Positions 33,701 through 64,000 of a DNA stretch of 64,000 nt are shown one piece after another. Origin of the DNA: Tubiluchus corallicola. Its lineage: Eukaryota > Priapulida > Priapulimorpha > Priapulimorphida > Tubiluchidae. The number at the start of each line of letters is the position of its first letter. The first letter of the stretch is position 1. The position numbers and the translations under genes are program-made. The notes beneath the pieces are model-generated. The model worked only from the letters and a program-made list of their open reading frames with translations. It had not been told where the DNA came from and searched no databases. The stretch lies in the NCBI GenBank assembly GCA_030141605.1, contig JAQGDQ010000164.1, positions 134,001 through 198,000 of the forward strand, written 5' to 3'.

Positions 33701-36700
33701 TGTGTGATCAAGACCATATTATGGTCGAACTATTGCAGATAAGCAGATGTTTAAGTAAGAAACCAGTCTTTTCTTAAGTGGTGCCTAATAGTTTTGAATT
33801 TTTTTTTCAATTGTTACTATTAGAAGTGCACTTGCTTATTTTTGTTGTTAAAGACAGTAGATCAATAACTAAGTTATGCTTTGAAGGTTGAAGGAAGATT
33901 GTGAAATTTGAAGCATATATACAAATGCTTTGTATGTATATATATATATATACACATGCTTTTGACATATAAAGCATCAACTACAAAATCTTGATCATGA
34001 ATTATTACTTGGTTGTCTGTTCTGTTGGCTTTGTGGTGACTGGTAGCTTAAAGGCTATTTTTTCTTCTTCATTTTCTCGCTGTAATTCTGTAAACTCGGG
34101 TGTCTTCCCTTCCGTTCTTCTTCTCTCACTTTCTCTTTTCACTACACAATAAAACAAAAGTCAAAAAATTTTTCTTTTTAAAACCTAATTTGGCTTAATT
34201 CTGCATAGCAGCAAAGACTGGCATGCTTCATAGAGTGGTACAGACTGGCTTCATAGCTTCATAGAGTGGTACAGCCTTTCGACTAATACTCTGCATAAAA
34301 GAACAGTCTCCATGAAAGCCAGAATCCATGATCCATAACTTTCTGTGACAAAACTTGGTTTATTTTTTCACTGGGACAAACTTAGGCCAGTAATCATAAA
34401 AACAAGGTGCAACAAGTTCAACAAAACTCACTTATATAAATTCACAATGTGGTCAATCTTTATTTTTGAGTTCAATGTTATGATGTGTACATAAACACAT
34501 ACTACAGAAATTCAACAACCTAAAACTTGTCCTTGCACAGTGATCAATTTTTATTTTTGTAAAAAGTTACAAAATGTAATAAATTACAATATTTACAAAT
34601 TGAACAAATTACAACATTTAGTAATAAAATGTGGCGTAAGTTCCGTAGCATATGTGTGCTATGCAGGAAATTCAGCAATCTAAAATTTCACCATACATCT
34701 CAGCCATATCGTTACGCTACAACAGTTACCTTGTCGTTCTATAAAAGCTGCAATTTTTTCCTCGTCGTCAACGTCCATTTTTACTTTGGCTGCAAGTAGT
34801 TCTTGACGACGAATCGTTTCCGGATCGCGATCAATCCATGTTATGAACCAACCCTTTTCTGTATGATCTACTGTACAATGACCTAAAACATGTCGTGAAG
34901 CCACAACTATAAACTTTACACAGGCAAAAAACAACTCGTCAAGCTACCCATTGCAGCTATTACAGCAAAGCAAGTCAAGGTCATGCGACTGACTGTGACC
35001 CTGTTTTGTATTAAGGTCAAAATTTTATCCATATTGGTGCATTTTTGGTTTACTTTTGACCATTTAGCACTTTTTATTGCACCAGATATGGGGTTAAAAT
35101 TCTTGATACGTTAAACTATTTTCATCACTAGTCAATTGATCGTTATCATTATTGATAATTATTAATGAATTCATTGTCTCTTAATCAGTAACAACTCTGC
35201 CTTTAGGTTACTGTTCATTAATGCAGATGTTATCAAACTACGATAAGTGCAGTAAAGTTATTCACATAATCATGAAGTTTCAAGAAATCTTGAAATATGT
35301 CCTGGAAAACAAGATTTTATTCTCTACTGGCCTGACCCAAAGAGAATCCACATCAGGGAACACTTTGATGCTGTACAGAAGCAGCAGTGACACTTAACAT
35401 AAAGGATCTTTTAGTACATAATAATGTATGCCCTTTATTTGGAACGTTTGTAGTTCACTATGAAATTAAACAAAAAGAACAAAATTATACATAAAAATTA
35501 GTATTTAAGATCAAAAGATTGAAATTGATTACAGACTTACACATCTCATAAATTACAATTATTAGTGGTCCATTTTGATCTCATATAAAACCATCTTTTC
35601 ATGCAGAAGATGTAGAAGCCATACTTTTTATTTCAAATATGTTTAACAAGTTATTCCAGATTGATATGCCAAACGAAAGGATTGGTCATACAGTGTTAAA
35701 AAGTTTTTTTTGCTTGACAGCACAGTTTACTGTAATCATTTCCAATCAACAACATTCTTTAACTCATCCAGTTTACTCAGTATGGCACAGTTACAGTTGA
35801 GTAAAAACGATTACTCATGTGTCACACAAATACATATACTCACTGAAACATTCTTCATACATTTACCTAAACATCAATGAACATCATAATAGAAGAACAG
35901 CAGAAAATATGTAATAAAGAACAATAGATAGTGTGACATTTTATGAAGCAAATCATACGCCTCACAGGTAAAATCAAAACTGCAGAGATTTGGCACCTAC
36001 CTTCTTTGCCAAGCCATTTGACAAAGTCAGTAAGAGTTTCCCACTGTGTAGAATTCATATGTAAATGTTCCCGGTCACTAATATATTCTTGATATACAAC
36101 ATTAGCATGGACACGCTTCGTACCTTGTAGTATAACCAACACACATTATGTCACAAAGCTATGCATATATTAGGGATGCACCAAAATTTAGAAACAGATG
36201 AATTTCGGTTACCGAACGGAATCGAATTTTCAGTTCACTTTTGTTTCGTTAGTATAAAAAATTCAGCAAAGTTTTGTTTCAATAATTTTTTTCTAAGAAA
36301 TCTGACCGAAATTTTGAAAAATTCGGTTTTAGTTCAGTTGCAACGAAAGTAAAAAATTACTTTTTATAATTTGCCATTTTTCTCCACTGAACACAATGCT
36401 ACAAAGCCTGAAAAAAACAATCAACAATTTTTCAACAAAACTGCTTACAACGTGGTAGACCTTCAGCTTACACTAGCTTCACAAAATGTTACCATTTGTT
36501 GGAATCTTCATTTGTACGATGTGTCTACAAGTGGTTTTATTGTTAATATAGCGAAAGACATTGTGAATATTGCGTAGCTTATCATTATTGTCAAGTTGTC
36601 AACATTGTTTGGCGAATTTAATGTAACTGTGTCAAGCATGGATAAATGATGTGTATCAAATACAAGCATATGAGATTTTTTATTCATTAGGTTTTTAACA

Positions 36701-39700
36701 CAGCAGATTGAAGTTAGTGTAAAATATACGAAACACCCTGACACAATATGTAAAATCTTGCCTATATAATTACTGATTAAGTAATAATATTAAAGTAATT
36801 ACCATACTGTTATCTGTTAATATTGCTTACTTACTGTTTGGGTTACCAAGATAGAATTTGTTAATATATCAAGAGGTTGTCGAACTTGCAGTTCAGTGGC
36901 ATACATAATTTGTTCAATTTAGTATTTTAAAACCTTTAATTTCTTAAATTTTGAAATTCAAATTCAATGAAACAACAATGGTTTGTTAGTTAGACGATTT
37001 ATTGCTTTATTTCTCTTAAATAAATCACCACTTCTGGTACTTGCTTATACTCACCTGCTTGTGACTGCAGAGTATTACAGGCCTATTCGATTTACGAAAT
37101 AGCTAAAGCCGTTTTTGTGCCTTGATTTTTTTCATTAGTTTGATAAAAAACTAAAAATATCAGTAAATTTCCAGAAATATTTGTTATCGGCAAAAAAAAA
37201 TTTGTGAAATTCGTCTTAATTCGGGTTGGGGAAAATAAATTTGTAGAAATTCGGTTCAACAAAAAAAAAAGATTTGAAAAATTCAGTAAAAACTGGTTTT
37301 GGTGCATCCTTAGCACATGTGTATTAAAAAGGAAAGCACTGCAGTAATGTACTAGATGTAATTATTTGATGTTATGGCTACAAAAAACTTATTATTTAAA
37401 AATAATAAATACACCAGAATTATGTTAATTATTGATATTTTTCTAACAATAGTAACAAATACGAAATTAACTGCTTTGCTTTTAAGCATCAGACAATTGT
37501 TTTGAGATTATTTAATGAAACAAAGCCAAACAATACATCACACCAAAAATGAATATTCCTGTTAATCTTTATAGTTGACCTTAGTAAGTTTAATATTGCA
37601 GCTCGGGTCAGATTCAGTGCAGACACAAGCTTGTAAACTTCAATTTGTCGTATTAAAGAAAAACAATGCTGTCCCGATGTTGATTTGGTAGAACATGATT
37701 AGAAAATTGTATGAAAAAGTGTTTTAAAAAAGAAAATACTGATGAAGGTAAACATACCATAACGTCGTCGCAGCAACTCCAAAAATGCTTTCAGAAAGTC
37801 TCTGAAATGCAAAAACGACAAGAACTTAAATAAAATTCAAAATATTGTAAATTTTGCACCTAGGCTCATGTCGACCACATATCTGACGTCATTATAAATT
37901 TAGAACTTTTATTTGTCAAAGAATTAGCCATATTTGCAGATGTTTGCTTGTTTCACAAAATATTATTCACTAAACAACCAACTTACATATGTAATCAGCT
38001 AAATTTCAATTGTAACATGATTTTTCAAACCACTAGACAGTCAAATTTACTTCTTATTCCTAATGCAAAATCTAATTGTGGTACAAGACGGTTCATAGTC
38101 AGGGCAAGCAAACATCACAATTAATATGCAATCAAAACTGAATTAAATAAAATAACAAAATTTGAAATATTTAAAAATTAACTCAGCGAATTACTTATAA
38201 ATAGTCGTTAGTTACAATTTATTTTTTTTTTGTTTTAAGTATAATCAAATTTTATAGCCATGCTTTTATATAATATTAATTAGGGTATTCTTTATTTTTT
38301 ATATTGATCATTTTATATTTTTTACTTTTATATACTGTAAACTGTGCAAAGAAAAACCTCATTTACGGGGAATGCACATGAAATATAAATAAATATATGC
38401 TTTATTGAATTGTAAGTAGCATAAAATGACTGATAGGGCGTCCAATGCAACTTTTGAAACTGGTGGGGGGGGGGGCAAAGGGAAATACTGCTGGTAGGGT
38501 GAACAAGCGGTAGAAAATTTGTATAATACTGAAGTGTTTTGAATAAGTGAGCCATGGTGAATACTTGGTTAACCACACATGACAAAAACTGCGCTGGGTC
38601 CTTTGCATCTTTTTTGAAATCATAATTTGATGCAAGTGTGTAACACTTCACAAAAACAATGGGCTTTACATCGTCTGTTAATTTTAAACTTCTCAGGGAG
38701 TTAATTATACGATTCCAATTTCCAAACCCCTTGCCCTAGGCTAGCAGGCCCGATCCAGGGAGTGGCAAATAACCTGTTTGCACCCCCGAGTGGATGACCA
38801 TTATAACTGAATATGTAAGTTTTATTTTTATGTTTTAGTGAACACTTCTGCAAATATAAATTGGCTACACTGCAAAGTGTTAAGAATCTAGCTTGTATCA
38901 CTCTCAATCTGCTGATATCTTACATAAGTGATGACGATTAGAACATGCAGTAAAAAACTATAGCTATATCATAAGCTTTACAAAGTTGATAGACTGTACT
39001 ATCATGAACATTGCCTAAATTATAAGTTATAATCCAATTCAGGTAAACAGGTACTCAACTGCACGAAATTAATTAAGGTAAACAGGTACTCATGACTGCA
39101 TGAAGTTAATTAAGGTAAACAGGTACTCATGACTGCATGAAATTAATTAAGGTAAACAGGTACTCATGACTGCATGAAGTTAATTAAGGTAAACAGGTAC
39201 TTATGATGACTGCACGAAATTAATTAAGGTAAACAGGTACTCATGACTGCATGAAGTTAATTAAGGTAAACAGGTACTCATAACTGCATGAAATTAATTA
39301 AGGTAAACAGGTACTCATGACTGCACGAAATTAATTCAGGTAAACAGGTACTCATGACTGCACGAAATTAATTAAGGTAAACAGGTACTCATGACTGCAT
39401 GAAATTAATAAAGGTAAACAGGTACTCATGACTGCATGAAATTAATTAAGGTAAACAGGTACTCATGACTGTATGAAATTAATTAAGGTTAACAGGTACT
39501 CATGACTGCACGAAGTTAATTAAGGTAAACAGGTACTCACGACTGCACGAAATTAATAAAGGTAAACAGGTACTCATGACTGCATGAAATTAATTAAGGT
39601 AAACAGGTACTCATGACTGCACGAAGTTAATTAAGGTAAACAGGTACTCATGACTGCATGAAATTAATAAAGGTAAACAGGTACTCATGACTGCATGAAA

Positions 39701-41852
39701 TTAATTAAGGTAAACAGGTACTCATGACTGCATGAAATTAATTAAGGTAAACAGGTACTCATGACTGCATGAAATTAATTAATGTAAACAGGTACTCATG
39801 ACTGCACGAAGTTAATTAAGGTAAACAGGTACTCACGACTGCACGAAATTAATTAAGGTAAACAGGTACTCATGACTGCACGAAATTAATTAAGGTAAAC
39901 AGGTACTCATGACTGCACGAAGTTAATTAAGGTAAACAGGTACTCATGGCTGCACGAAATTAATTAATGTAAACAGGTACTCATGACTGCATGAAATTAA
40001 TTAAGGTAAACAGGTACTCATGACTGCACGAAATTAATTAAGGTAAACAGGTACTCATGACTGCACGAAGTTAATTAAGGTAAACAGGTACTCATGGCTG
40101 CACGAAATTAATTAATGTAAACAGGTACTCATGACTGCATGAAATTAATTAAGGTAAACAGGTACTCATGACTGTATGAAGTTAATTAAGGTAAACAGGT
40201 ACTCATGACTGCACGAAATTGATTAAGGTAAACAGGTACTCATGACTGCACGAAATTGATTAAGGTAAACAGGTACTCATGACTGCACGAAGTTAATTAA
40301 GGTAAACAGGTACTCATGACTGCACGAAATTAATTAAGGTAAACAGGTACTCATGGCTGCACGAAATTGATTAAGGTTAACAGGTACTCATGACTGCATG
40401 AAATTGATTAAGGTTAACAGGTACTCATGACTGCACAAAGTTAATTAAGGTATACAGGTACTCATGACTGCATGAAATTGATTAAGGTAAACAGGTACTC
40501 ATGACTGCATGAAATTGATTAAGTTCTCAGGAGCACAAACTACAAAAGTAATAAAACTAAATTTCTTGTCAAAATGCTCTAGTGTTTTCATTACAATGCT
40601 TGTAAATGAGACTGGATGTTGGTTCTGCAAAGAAAATTAGACTGAAGGTAAAAAATGTAAGCAGAAAAACAATCCATCGATTGTTTTTAATAAGCTGCAA
40701 GCTACTGACACATTCAACTTATCTTGTGATTAACTTACATGTGAAAATTACATGAAAACATTAACATGCACACAAGTATAAGCATAAGCAACTTACTGTG
40801 AAAATGTGTCAATGAAACTGTCTGGACTTTCTGCTACCAAGAGGAGCTGACGTTGGTGAGATTCTGACATGGTGTGGCATTTGAATCCATTCTAAAAAAC
40901 AAGAAAAATGTGCTGAAATAAAGGAAATAAAAACATTTAGGCAGGCCACCTTATGGTAGGGTGACTCATCTCATGATACGAGTTCATCGTTATGTAAAGT
41001 AGGAATGAATGGTTGTTGAACACTTCTTCCTAGCCAGTTATTCCACTACTGTGTATTAAAGCAGACTGCTAATCAGTCTTTGCATTCAATCTTTTCAGGT
41101 GATTTCAAATTCAATCTGGGTGGTACCTCCCACATCTGAATATTATTTGCACTTTCTTATCACTTTTTCATTTACAGTCTAAAGCCATTTAGCATAAATC
41201 AATTTTATTCATGTTTTTTTAATAAAAAGTGTGACTAAATCATGACAAAATAGTTTTTGGTAGGTAAAAGAATGTAATGGTGCTTGTGATGTTTTGTGTA
41301 ATACCTTTTTATTGGCGACAATACATACAGATGGCGCAAATTTTGATCAGGTTTTGCAGCGGCAAGTAAGGCAGCAGATTATCACTGCAACCATTAAATC
41401 CAAATGGATTAAACATGCAGTAAAGCAAACCGTCGCTCATTGGCAAAAACACTGATTGAGATGGTTTTCTCAGATTCTGGTCCAGAGTTTTTTCTATACA
41501 TATTAAAGCAATAACCCTTACTGTATTGTGCAACAAAACTGACAGCTAATAAATTCTGATGCTTAATTCTAATTCATTAATTTCGTTTACTATGTTAATA
41601 TCATGCCAACCTGATAAATAATTATGTTTATATTGTCATTACTGTCCATACTAACAATTAAAGAATAAATAATATGAAAAAATGTGGTACATCATGTGAA
41701 TAATAACTCTACATCTATGTTGCATAATTTACCTCATCTCTGCACTGTTTTTGACACATTTGGCAATACCATCGTAGCTTCTGCAGCCCTTTAGCTTTGA
41801 TGCGATTACTGATAGCTTTTGGTGATAAAAATCCTGCCTTTTCTTTTCCCAT
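30543..41852 (-). CDS. KIN: KIN17 DNA/RNA-binding protein, complete, 10 exons
   Basis: Coding exons (- strand, 5' to 3'): 41733-41852, 40797-40891, 37758-37801, 36001-36123, 34730-34882, 34009-34141, 33301-33433, 31960-32013, 31414-31582, 30543-30712. All introns are GT-AG and all phases join, giving 397 residues plus stop; the human protein is about 393. KIN17 is a conserved nuclear protein linked to DNA replication, repair and pre-mRNA processing. The N terminus has the family start (FLSPKAISNRIKAKGLQKLR) and a CHH-type zinc finger (C30, C33, H46, H52). The winged-helix-like region holds RRRYGTKRVHANVVYQEYIS, MNSTQWETLTDFVKWLG and WIDRDPETIRRQ. A charged middle ends in SALDEIME, and the C-terminal tandem SH3-like/KOW region holds TRKLGEKYYKQKAVVK, GDKLKVDQVHLETVIPA and VQVLNGAYRSHKATLVG. 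Orthology is very secure. Introns carry two minisatellites and a transposon. A T-rich tract and AG at 41878 suggest a 5' UTR intron or another acceptor just upstream of the start. Confidence 0.96.
31414..31582 (-). CDS. KIN: KIN17 exon 9 (residues 286-342)
   Basis: Encodes the first C-terminal SH3-like subdomain (TTRKLGEKYYKQKAVVKQVV, then MLNSGDKLKVDQVHLETVIP). Acceptor TTTCTAG, donor CAAG|GTAAAG, phase 1. Confidence 0.94.
31960..32013 (-). CDS. KIN: KIN17 exon 8 (residues 268-285)
   Basis: A 54-bp exon encoding EEERKKAKTNRKDYWLTE, which aligns with the EEEKKRTARTDYWLQPE block of the family. Acceptor AAATTAG, donor GAG|GTAAAT, phase 0 on both sides. Confidence 0.92.
32125..32815. repeat. 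48-bp minisatellite in KIN17 intron 7
   Basis: About 15 units. Most are a uniform 48-mer (core CATTTACTACTCAAGACAGA, then TGGCACCACATGTATCTGTT); the left part has variant units of 39 and 48 bp. Because 48 is a multiple of three and the unit has no stops on the + strand, all three + frames stay open for 228-252 codons. These are artefacts antisense to the gene. Confidence 0.97.
33301..33433 (-). CDS. KIN: KIN17 exon 7 (residues 223-267)
   Basis: Encodes a low-complexity Ser/Lys linker ending in KRKSALDEIME, the conserved block before the C-terminal domains. Acceptor TTTTTTAG, donor GAA|GTATGA, phase 0. The next intron holds the 48-bp array. Confidence 0.93.
34009..34141 (-). CDS. KIN: KIN17 exon 6 (residues 179-223)
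   Basis: Encodes a basic stretch (KRESERRRTEGK) and TPEFTELQRENEEEKIAFKL, matching the family's TFTELSRENDEEKVTF block. Donor CAA|GTAATA, phase 2. Confidence 0.92.
34730..34882 (-). CDS. KIN: KIN17 exon 5 (residues 128-179)
   Basis: Encodes GHCTVDHTEKGWFITWIDRD, PETIRRQ and a charged helix. The acceptor at 34883 (TTTTAG) was chosen because it supplies GHCT, matching GLCK-type residues in other KIN17 proteins. A second in-frame AG 12 bp downstream would omit these four residues. Confidence 0.93.
36001..36123 (-). CDS. KIN: KIN17 exon 4 (residues 87-128)
   Basis: Encodes TKRVHANVVYQEYISDRE and NSTQWETLTDFVKWLGKE, near-invariant in the family. Acceptor TACTACAAG, donor GAAG|GTAGGT. A transposon-like element begins 48 bp upstream of the acceptor, in the intron. 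Confidence 0.95.
36171..37312. mobile_element. 1.14 kb hAT-like non-autonomous transposon in KIN17 intron 3
   Basis: Left end TAGGGATGCACCAAAA and right end (complement) TAAGGATGCACCAAAA form terminal inverted repeats. Imperfect inverted similarity continues inward (ATTCGGTT-type blocks). Flanking 8 bp are GCATATAT and GCACATGT, 6 of 8 identical, compatible with an old 8-bp target duplication as made by hAT elements. No transposase frame is present. Class assignment rests on the end motif and the target length. Confidence 0.65.
37758..37801 (-). CDS. KIN: KIN17 exon 3 (residues 72-87)
   Basis: A 44-bp exon too short for ORF searches. It encodes QDFLKAFLELLRRRYG of the winged-helix region. 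Acceptor TGCATTTCAG, donor ATG|GTATGT. The phases on both sides fit the neighbouring exons and the family alignment. Confidence 0.93.
39036..40515. repeat. 37-bp minisatellite, about 40 copies, in KIN17 intron 2
   Basis: The unit is about TTAATTAAGGTAAACAGGTA followed by CTCATGACTGCATGAAA. Recurrent variants are C/T in GCACGAA versus GCATGAA, A/G in AAATTAA versus AAGTTAA, and GATTAAGG at the right end. Patterned reuse of the variants suggests higher-order duplications. On the gene's sense strand each unit includes TTTCATGCAG, which resembles a 3' splice site. Confidence 0.98.
40797..40891 (-). CDS. KIN: KIN17 exon 2 (residues 41-72)
   Basis: Encodes NGFKCHTMSESHQRQLLL, which supplies both zinc-binding His. 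Acceptor TTTTTTAG, donor ACA|GTAAGT, phase 2. The following intron holds the large 37-bp array. Confidence 0.95.
41733..41852 (-). CDS. KIN: KIN17 exon 1 (residues 1-40)
   Basis: ATG at 41850-41852 in good context (ACAATGGG). Encodes the invariant N terminus and the first two Cys of the zinc finger (WYCQMCQKQC). Donor GAG|GTAAAT, phase 0. Confidence 0.95.
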
Positions 41853-41877
41853 TGTTAATTGTGTTTAAACCAAATAT

Positions 41878-44800
41878 CTAACAATAAAAAGAAGTATAAC
41901 TGCATTGTTTTATAATTACTTTACCACATACCAGATTTATGTATGGTTTGCTGGATTTTATCATTTGTTCTAGTAAAAATAAGTAAAGAGATAAAACCTT
42001 TATCTGGCAAATAAAAACTTACACTTGAAAGTAAAAGTACATTGGACATAAAAAATGTGTACTACGTACAGGAGACAGCATGTCAGTCACCAGTTATATG
42101 CATTAAAAAAATTAATTATAATAATTACACTATAATAATTAAGTGAAGACAAAGATAAAGAAAACAAAATTATGACATTGATGCATGGACAAAATCTATG
42201 GATCTCTGTTTCAAACAAGAAACAAATACAATACGTCTAACAACATCAAACAAATTACTACCTTAAGACAGCACTAACTCTTGGAATGATAATTATCTAG
42301 TTAAAAACAAGAGCCCACATTAAAAAATTTTACGAAAAGGCTAAAAGCAGAGTAATGTCAACCTACGTAATACCTCAAAATAGACGATTTTGATAGACTG
42401 GTGACAATGCTTATATTTTCCCGCAATCCTAAATTTAGTAACAATTAATATGATTATGCTATTAATTGTAATATAGAATATTATTAATACATTAGTTTGG
42501 TGTTTAAAAACTGCATGCTAATATTATTCCTGTATTTATTGGTATTGGAATGTTGGTATTCTTAAAATTTTCATGGTTGATTGAATTCATTCTTTATTTT
42601 TTGAAAGCACAATGGGCTCAAGTGAAGTGTTTTTCTCTGTTGACCTTGCAGTAACCACGAAACACTTAAAAAATTTTCTCACGAATCAGCATGAATTCTC
42701 TTTGTTGACAATGTGTCTAGCCTGATGTTACCACCACTTAGGCTTTCACATCTTTTTTTGCAGTATCAAGAGTATTTATATCATTTTTCAAAAATGGTGA
42801 GCAATCTAGGCAAGGGGCTTCCAGAATTGGTCTTAAAAAAAATTTACACAAGAGTTCAATCATTACGGATTATCACTTACACATACATTAACTTGGCCTA
42901 TTTTTGACAAGCTTTAATGAAAATTTTTTCAATGCATTTAGACGGTTTTAAATCAAATGATATATTATTATAAGATTTTTTTCCTTTGCAGTTTGAGAAG
43001 ATTGTTTATTGATAGTATATGTATAATGAACAGTAGGTATTATTCTTAGAGTTGCACACTTCTTATCACTTAAAAGCAAAAGCCATTTATTGAGCTGAGA
43101 ATATAATCAACAGAGATCTGATTGTAGAATGTTAGAGTCAGATTTTGTAGTAAGTTCTCTATAAATTTTATGATCTCCGGAGGGCTTTCAGAGAAAATGA
43201 CTGAAACAAATCAATCGATCTGGGGATAAAGGTGAAATGGTTCATAGAATCTTTAACAGGCCTGTTACAATCTTATAGTAACTTCAAAACACAAACTACG
43301 AACTTCAGAACGAATTTGACAAACATAAACCTTTTAAAAACACAAATTGCTGCTTTACAATATTGATGGAAAAATTGAAAACACAATAAGCAATGCAATA
43401 TGGGAAATCTTGTAACTCAGGATTGCATGCACGCAAACCCAAGGCACCAAGTACTGTGAACTGGACCACAGATTTAGATTCGTGCGTTCAATTACACTTA
43501 CAAAAAGCCGTTGTCGGCACGGCACTGTAAATGTATAGACTATAGAGGAACGTTTTCCTCTATACGTTTTCTGCTTGTAATTCAAAATCGATGTGTAGAA
43601 ACGAATACTTGTATTTTTTGCATTATGAACGAATTGCCATATCATCAGGTAGATGACTTTGTTTAATATCAGATTTAAGTCCTCTACAATTGAAGATTCT
43701 AACTCTTAGATTCTCCTTACGCCTCCCTATTATTGCAGACAGAAAAGAAAGCAGAATACTCCAACAAATGTTAAATATAAAAATTCCTCGCTATTCCTCA
43801 AAAAAGATGTTATTTTTCAATGAGCTGTTATGCGTCACCGACAACAGTCTTAAAACCTTGCAAAAAACCACCTGGTAAACCTAAAACAACTTGGATAGGT
43901 TAGACAAATTAAGATGTTCAACAACTTCAACCAAATCTATCTTTAGGAGTAGAAGAACTTGCACTGTTAACTCAGATAGAAGTGGGTGGAATACTCTAAT
44001 ACATATTGATACCTCAATGCCTACAAGTGGAATAAAATTTTGAAGAAGAATGAATTGTCAGTTTTAATAGTTTAATTAATACAGTGCCAAAATACATTTA
44101 TAGTCTGTTATTAAAAATTATTAATATTCCCAAGGTACAAAAAAGCTATTCCTTGACAGCTCAGTGGCCAAATTTTTAATGCTACACATTTTTGCAAAAT
44201 GCCTGGTACCAAATGAAAACCTAAAAAATTTGCTACAATATGGATATCGCTGTATTTAAAATTAGAGTTGATGTGCTGTATTATAAATACAAGTGAGTAT
44301 TTGAATCGAAGCGAATTTAAATCCTATTCCAATTGAACTTGAAAGATTTTCAAACCATCAGTAAAATAGTGATAATGCAACTATCATGTATATTGTTCGA
44401 TTCTGCCTGCAGTAAAACTACTGATAACTTGTTTAAAAATAGTTCACAGAAATCCTAGTTAAACTGTGAAAATTCCATGACGTTTCAAACATTTTAACAA
44501 TAAAGACGTATGTGGTTGGAGTGATCATCATTCGAATCTATGATTTTAGGTCAGAATTGAATTTGAACTAAAAAACTTGTTCAAATTTGATTCGAACGTT
44601 CGACGCTCTCCCGTAATTGTAAATGCATTGCTGGTTCATTGGTTAAGACTGATATTTGTCACATTTAGTGTACCAACTATGATTTAATACAAAAAAACAA
44701 GAGGCCAGTCTTTTTTGTGTGCGGTAAATCTATTCGAATTGCCATAGTATTCACCAAATCCTACTAATAATTACAACCAACAAAAATCTCCTAGTGCACA

Positions 44801-45205
44801 TGGTTAATTATATTCATAGAGCATCATAAAACAGGCAATATTTACATCAGTAGATGGGTACATCAGTATGCACAGTGTACACAAACATACATGACAAACG
44901 TTTGACCAAACATCATGAAAAAATGTCTATCACCAAAATACCCAAGTCAAAAAGTAGCAATGATAAGGTCGTCCAAATAAAGTCAAAATCAACAAAACAA
45001 AACATGACAATAGCATAATAGAGTGAATAAAATTACTACACAATAACATGAAAAAACAAGTGATCTACGGTAAACAAATGAACCCAAATTAACTGTATAT
45101 ACAATTATTTACATTATGTTTACAATAATTGTTACTGTTTCAACTATACAACAATTCTAACATAAAGCAATTACAGTGAACATTACTTTACAATATTAAC
45201 TCTGG
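41878..45205. other. Intergenic stretch between KIN17 and RBM5/10
   Basis: No exon is recognised. It must contain the KIN17 promoter at its left end and the RBM5/10 3' UTR at its right end. A frame at 43690-43878 and its continuation are faintly like a LINE C-terminus but heavily decayed. 44284-44608 has weak inverted ends (GAATCGAAGCGAATTTAAAT and the complement of TTTGATTCGAACGTTCGACG) that could be an old MITE. Confidence 0.4.

Positions 45206-64000
<18,795 letters not shown>

Noticed and set aside
33480-33760. T-rich segment with a 65-codon + frame, considered as a LINE 3' tail
   Set aside because: No terminal repeat or poly(A) end, and no match to the CR1-like tail at 7786-7907.
39036-40515. 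CRISPR-like array
   Set aside because: The units are contiguous, without unique spacers; it is a minisatellite in an animal intron.

Overview
The window is AT-rich animal nuclear DNA. The genes have many small exons with GT-AG introns, all proteins that can be recognised are eukaryotic, and the sequence between them is full of microsatellites, minisatellites, SINE-like pieces and short transposon remnants. There is no bacterial or viral gene organisation. I think a marine invertebrate is likely, but the sequence does not let me name the phylum.

Three genes can be supported. (1) A C2H2 zinc-finger gene on the + strand (coding 26787-27755) has a single uninterrupted reading frame. It is followed, in the same frame, by decayed remains of further fingers. 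(2) A complete ten-exon KIN/KIN17 homologue lies on the - strand (41852 down to 30543, 397 residues). I reconstructed it exon by exon, with all phases consistent. (3) A 5'-truncated RBM5/RBM10-family splicing regulator lies on the - strand, running in from the right edge (64000 down to 45206; 16 exons, 773 residues visible). It has RRM1, a RanBP2 zinc finger, RRM2, a Gln/Ala-rich segment, an OCRE domain, a C2H2 finger, a G-patch and the family C-terminus. A fourth, weaker candidate is a signal-peptide first exon on the - strand at 22120-22164, whose downstream exons I could not find.

Layout: 1-22 kb is gene-poor, with a (CGAAA)n/(CTAAA)n array, a (GA)n tract, a CR1/L2-like 3' tail, SINE-like pieces and one copy of a ~0.6 kb interspersed repeat. 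22-30.5 kb holds the signal-peptide exon, a large (CA)n/(CT)n tract and the zinc-finger gene. 30.5-41.9 kb is KIN17, whose introns carry a 48-bp array, a 37-bp array of about 40 copies and a 1.14 kb hAT-like element. 42-45.2 kb is intergenic. 45.2-64 kb is the RBM5/10 gene with 34-, 40-, 67-, 79- and 115-bp arrays in its introns.

The most striking observation concerns the RBM5/10 gene. Two of its intronic arrays (40-bp x ~10 after exon 4; 79-bp x 3 extra copies after exon 8) are tandem copies of the exon's own 3' end together with its 5' splice site. Each real donor is therefore followed by a series of near-identical decoy donors, and use of any decoy would bring in an in-frame stop codon. 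In a gene for a splicing regulator this could be a self-limiting (poison-extension) arrangement, or simply neutral satellite growth. RNA evidence would decide. KIN17 and RBM5/10 share a strand but are separated by 3.3 kb; no operon-like link is visible.
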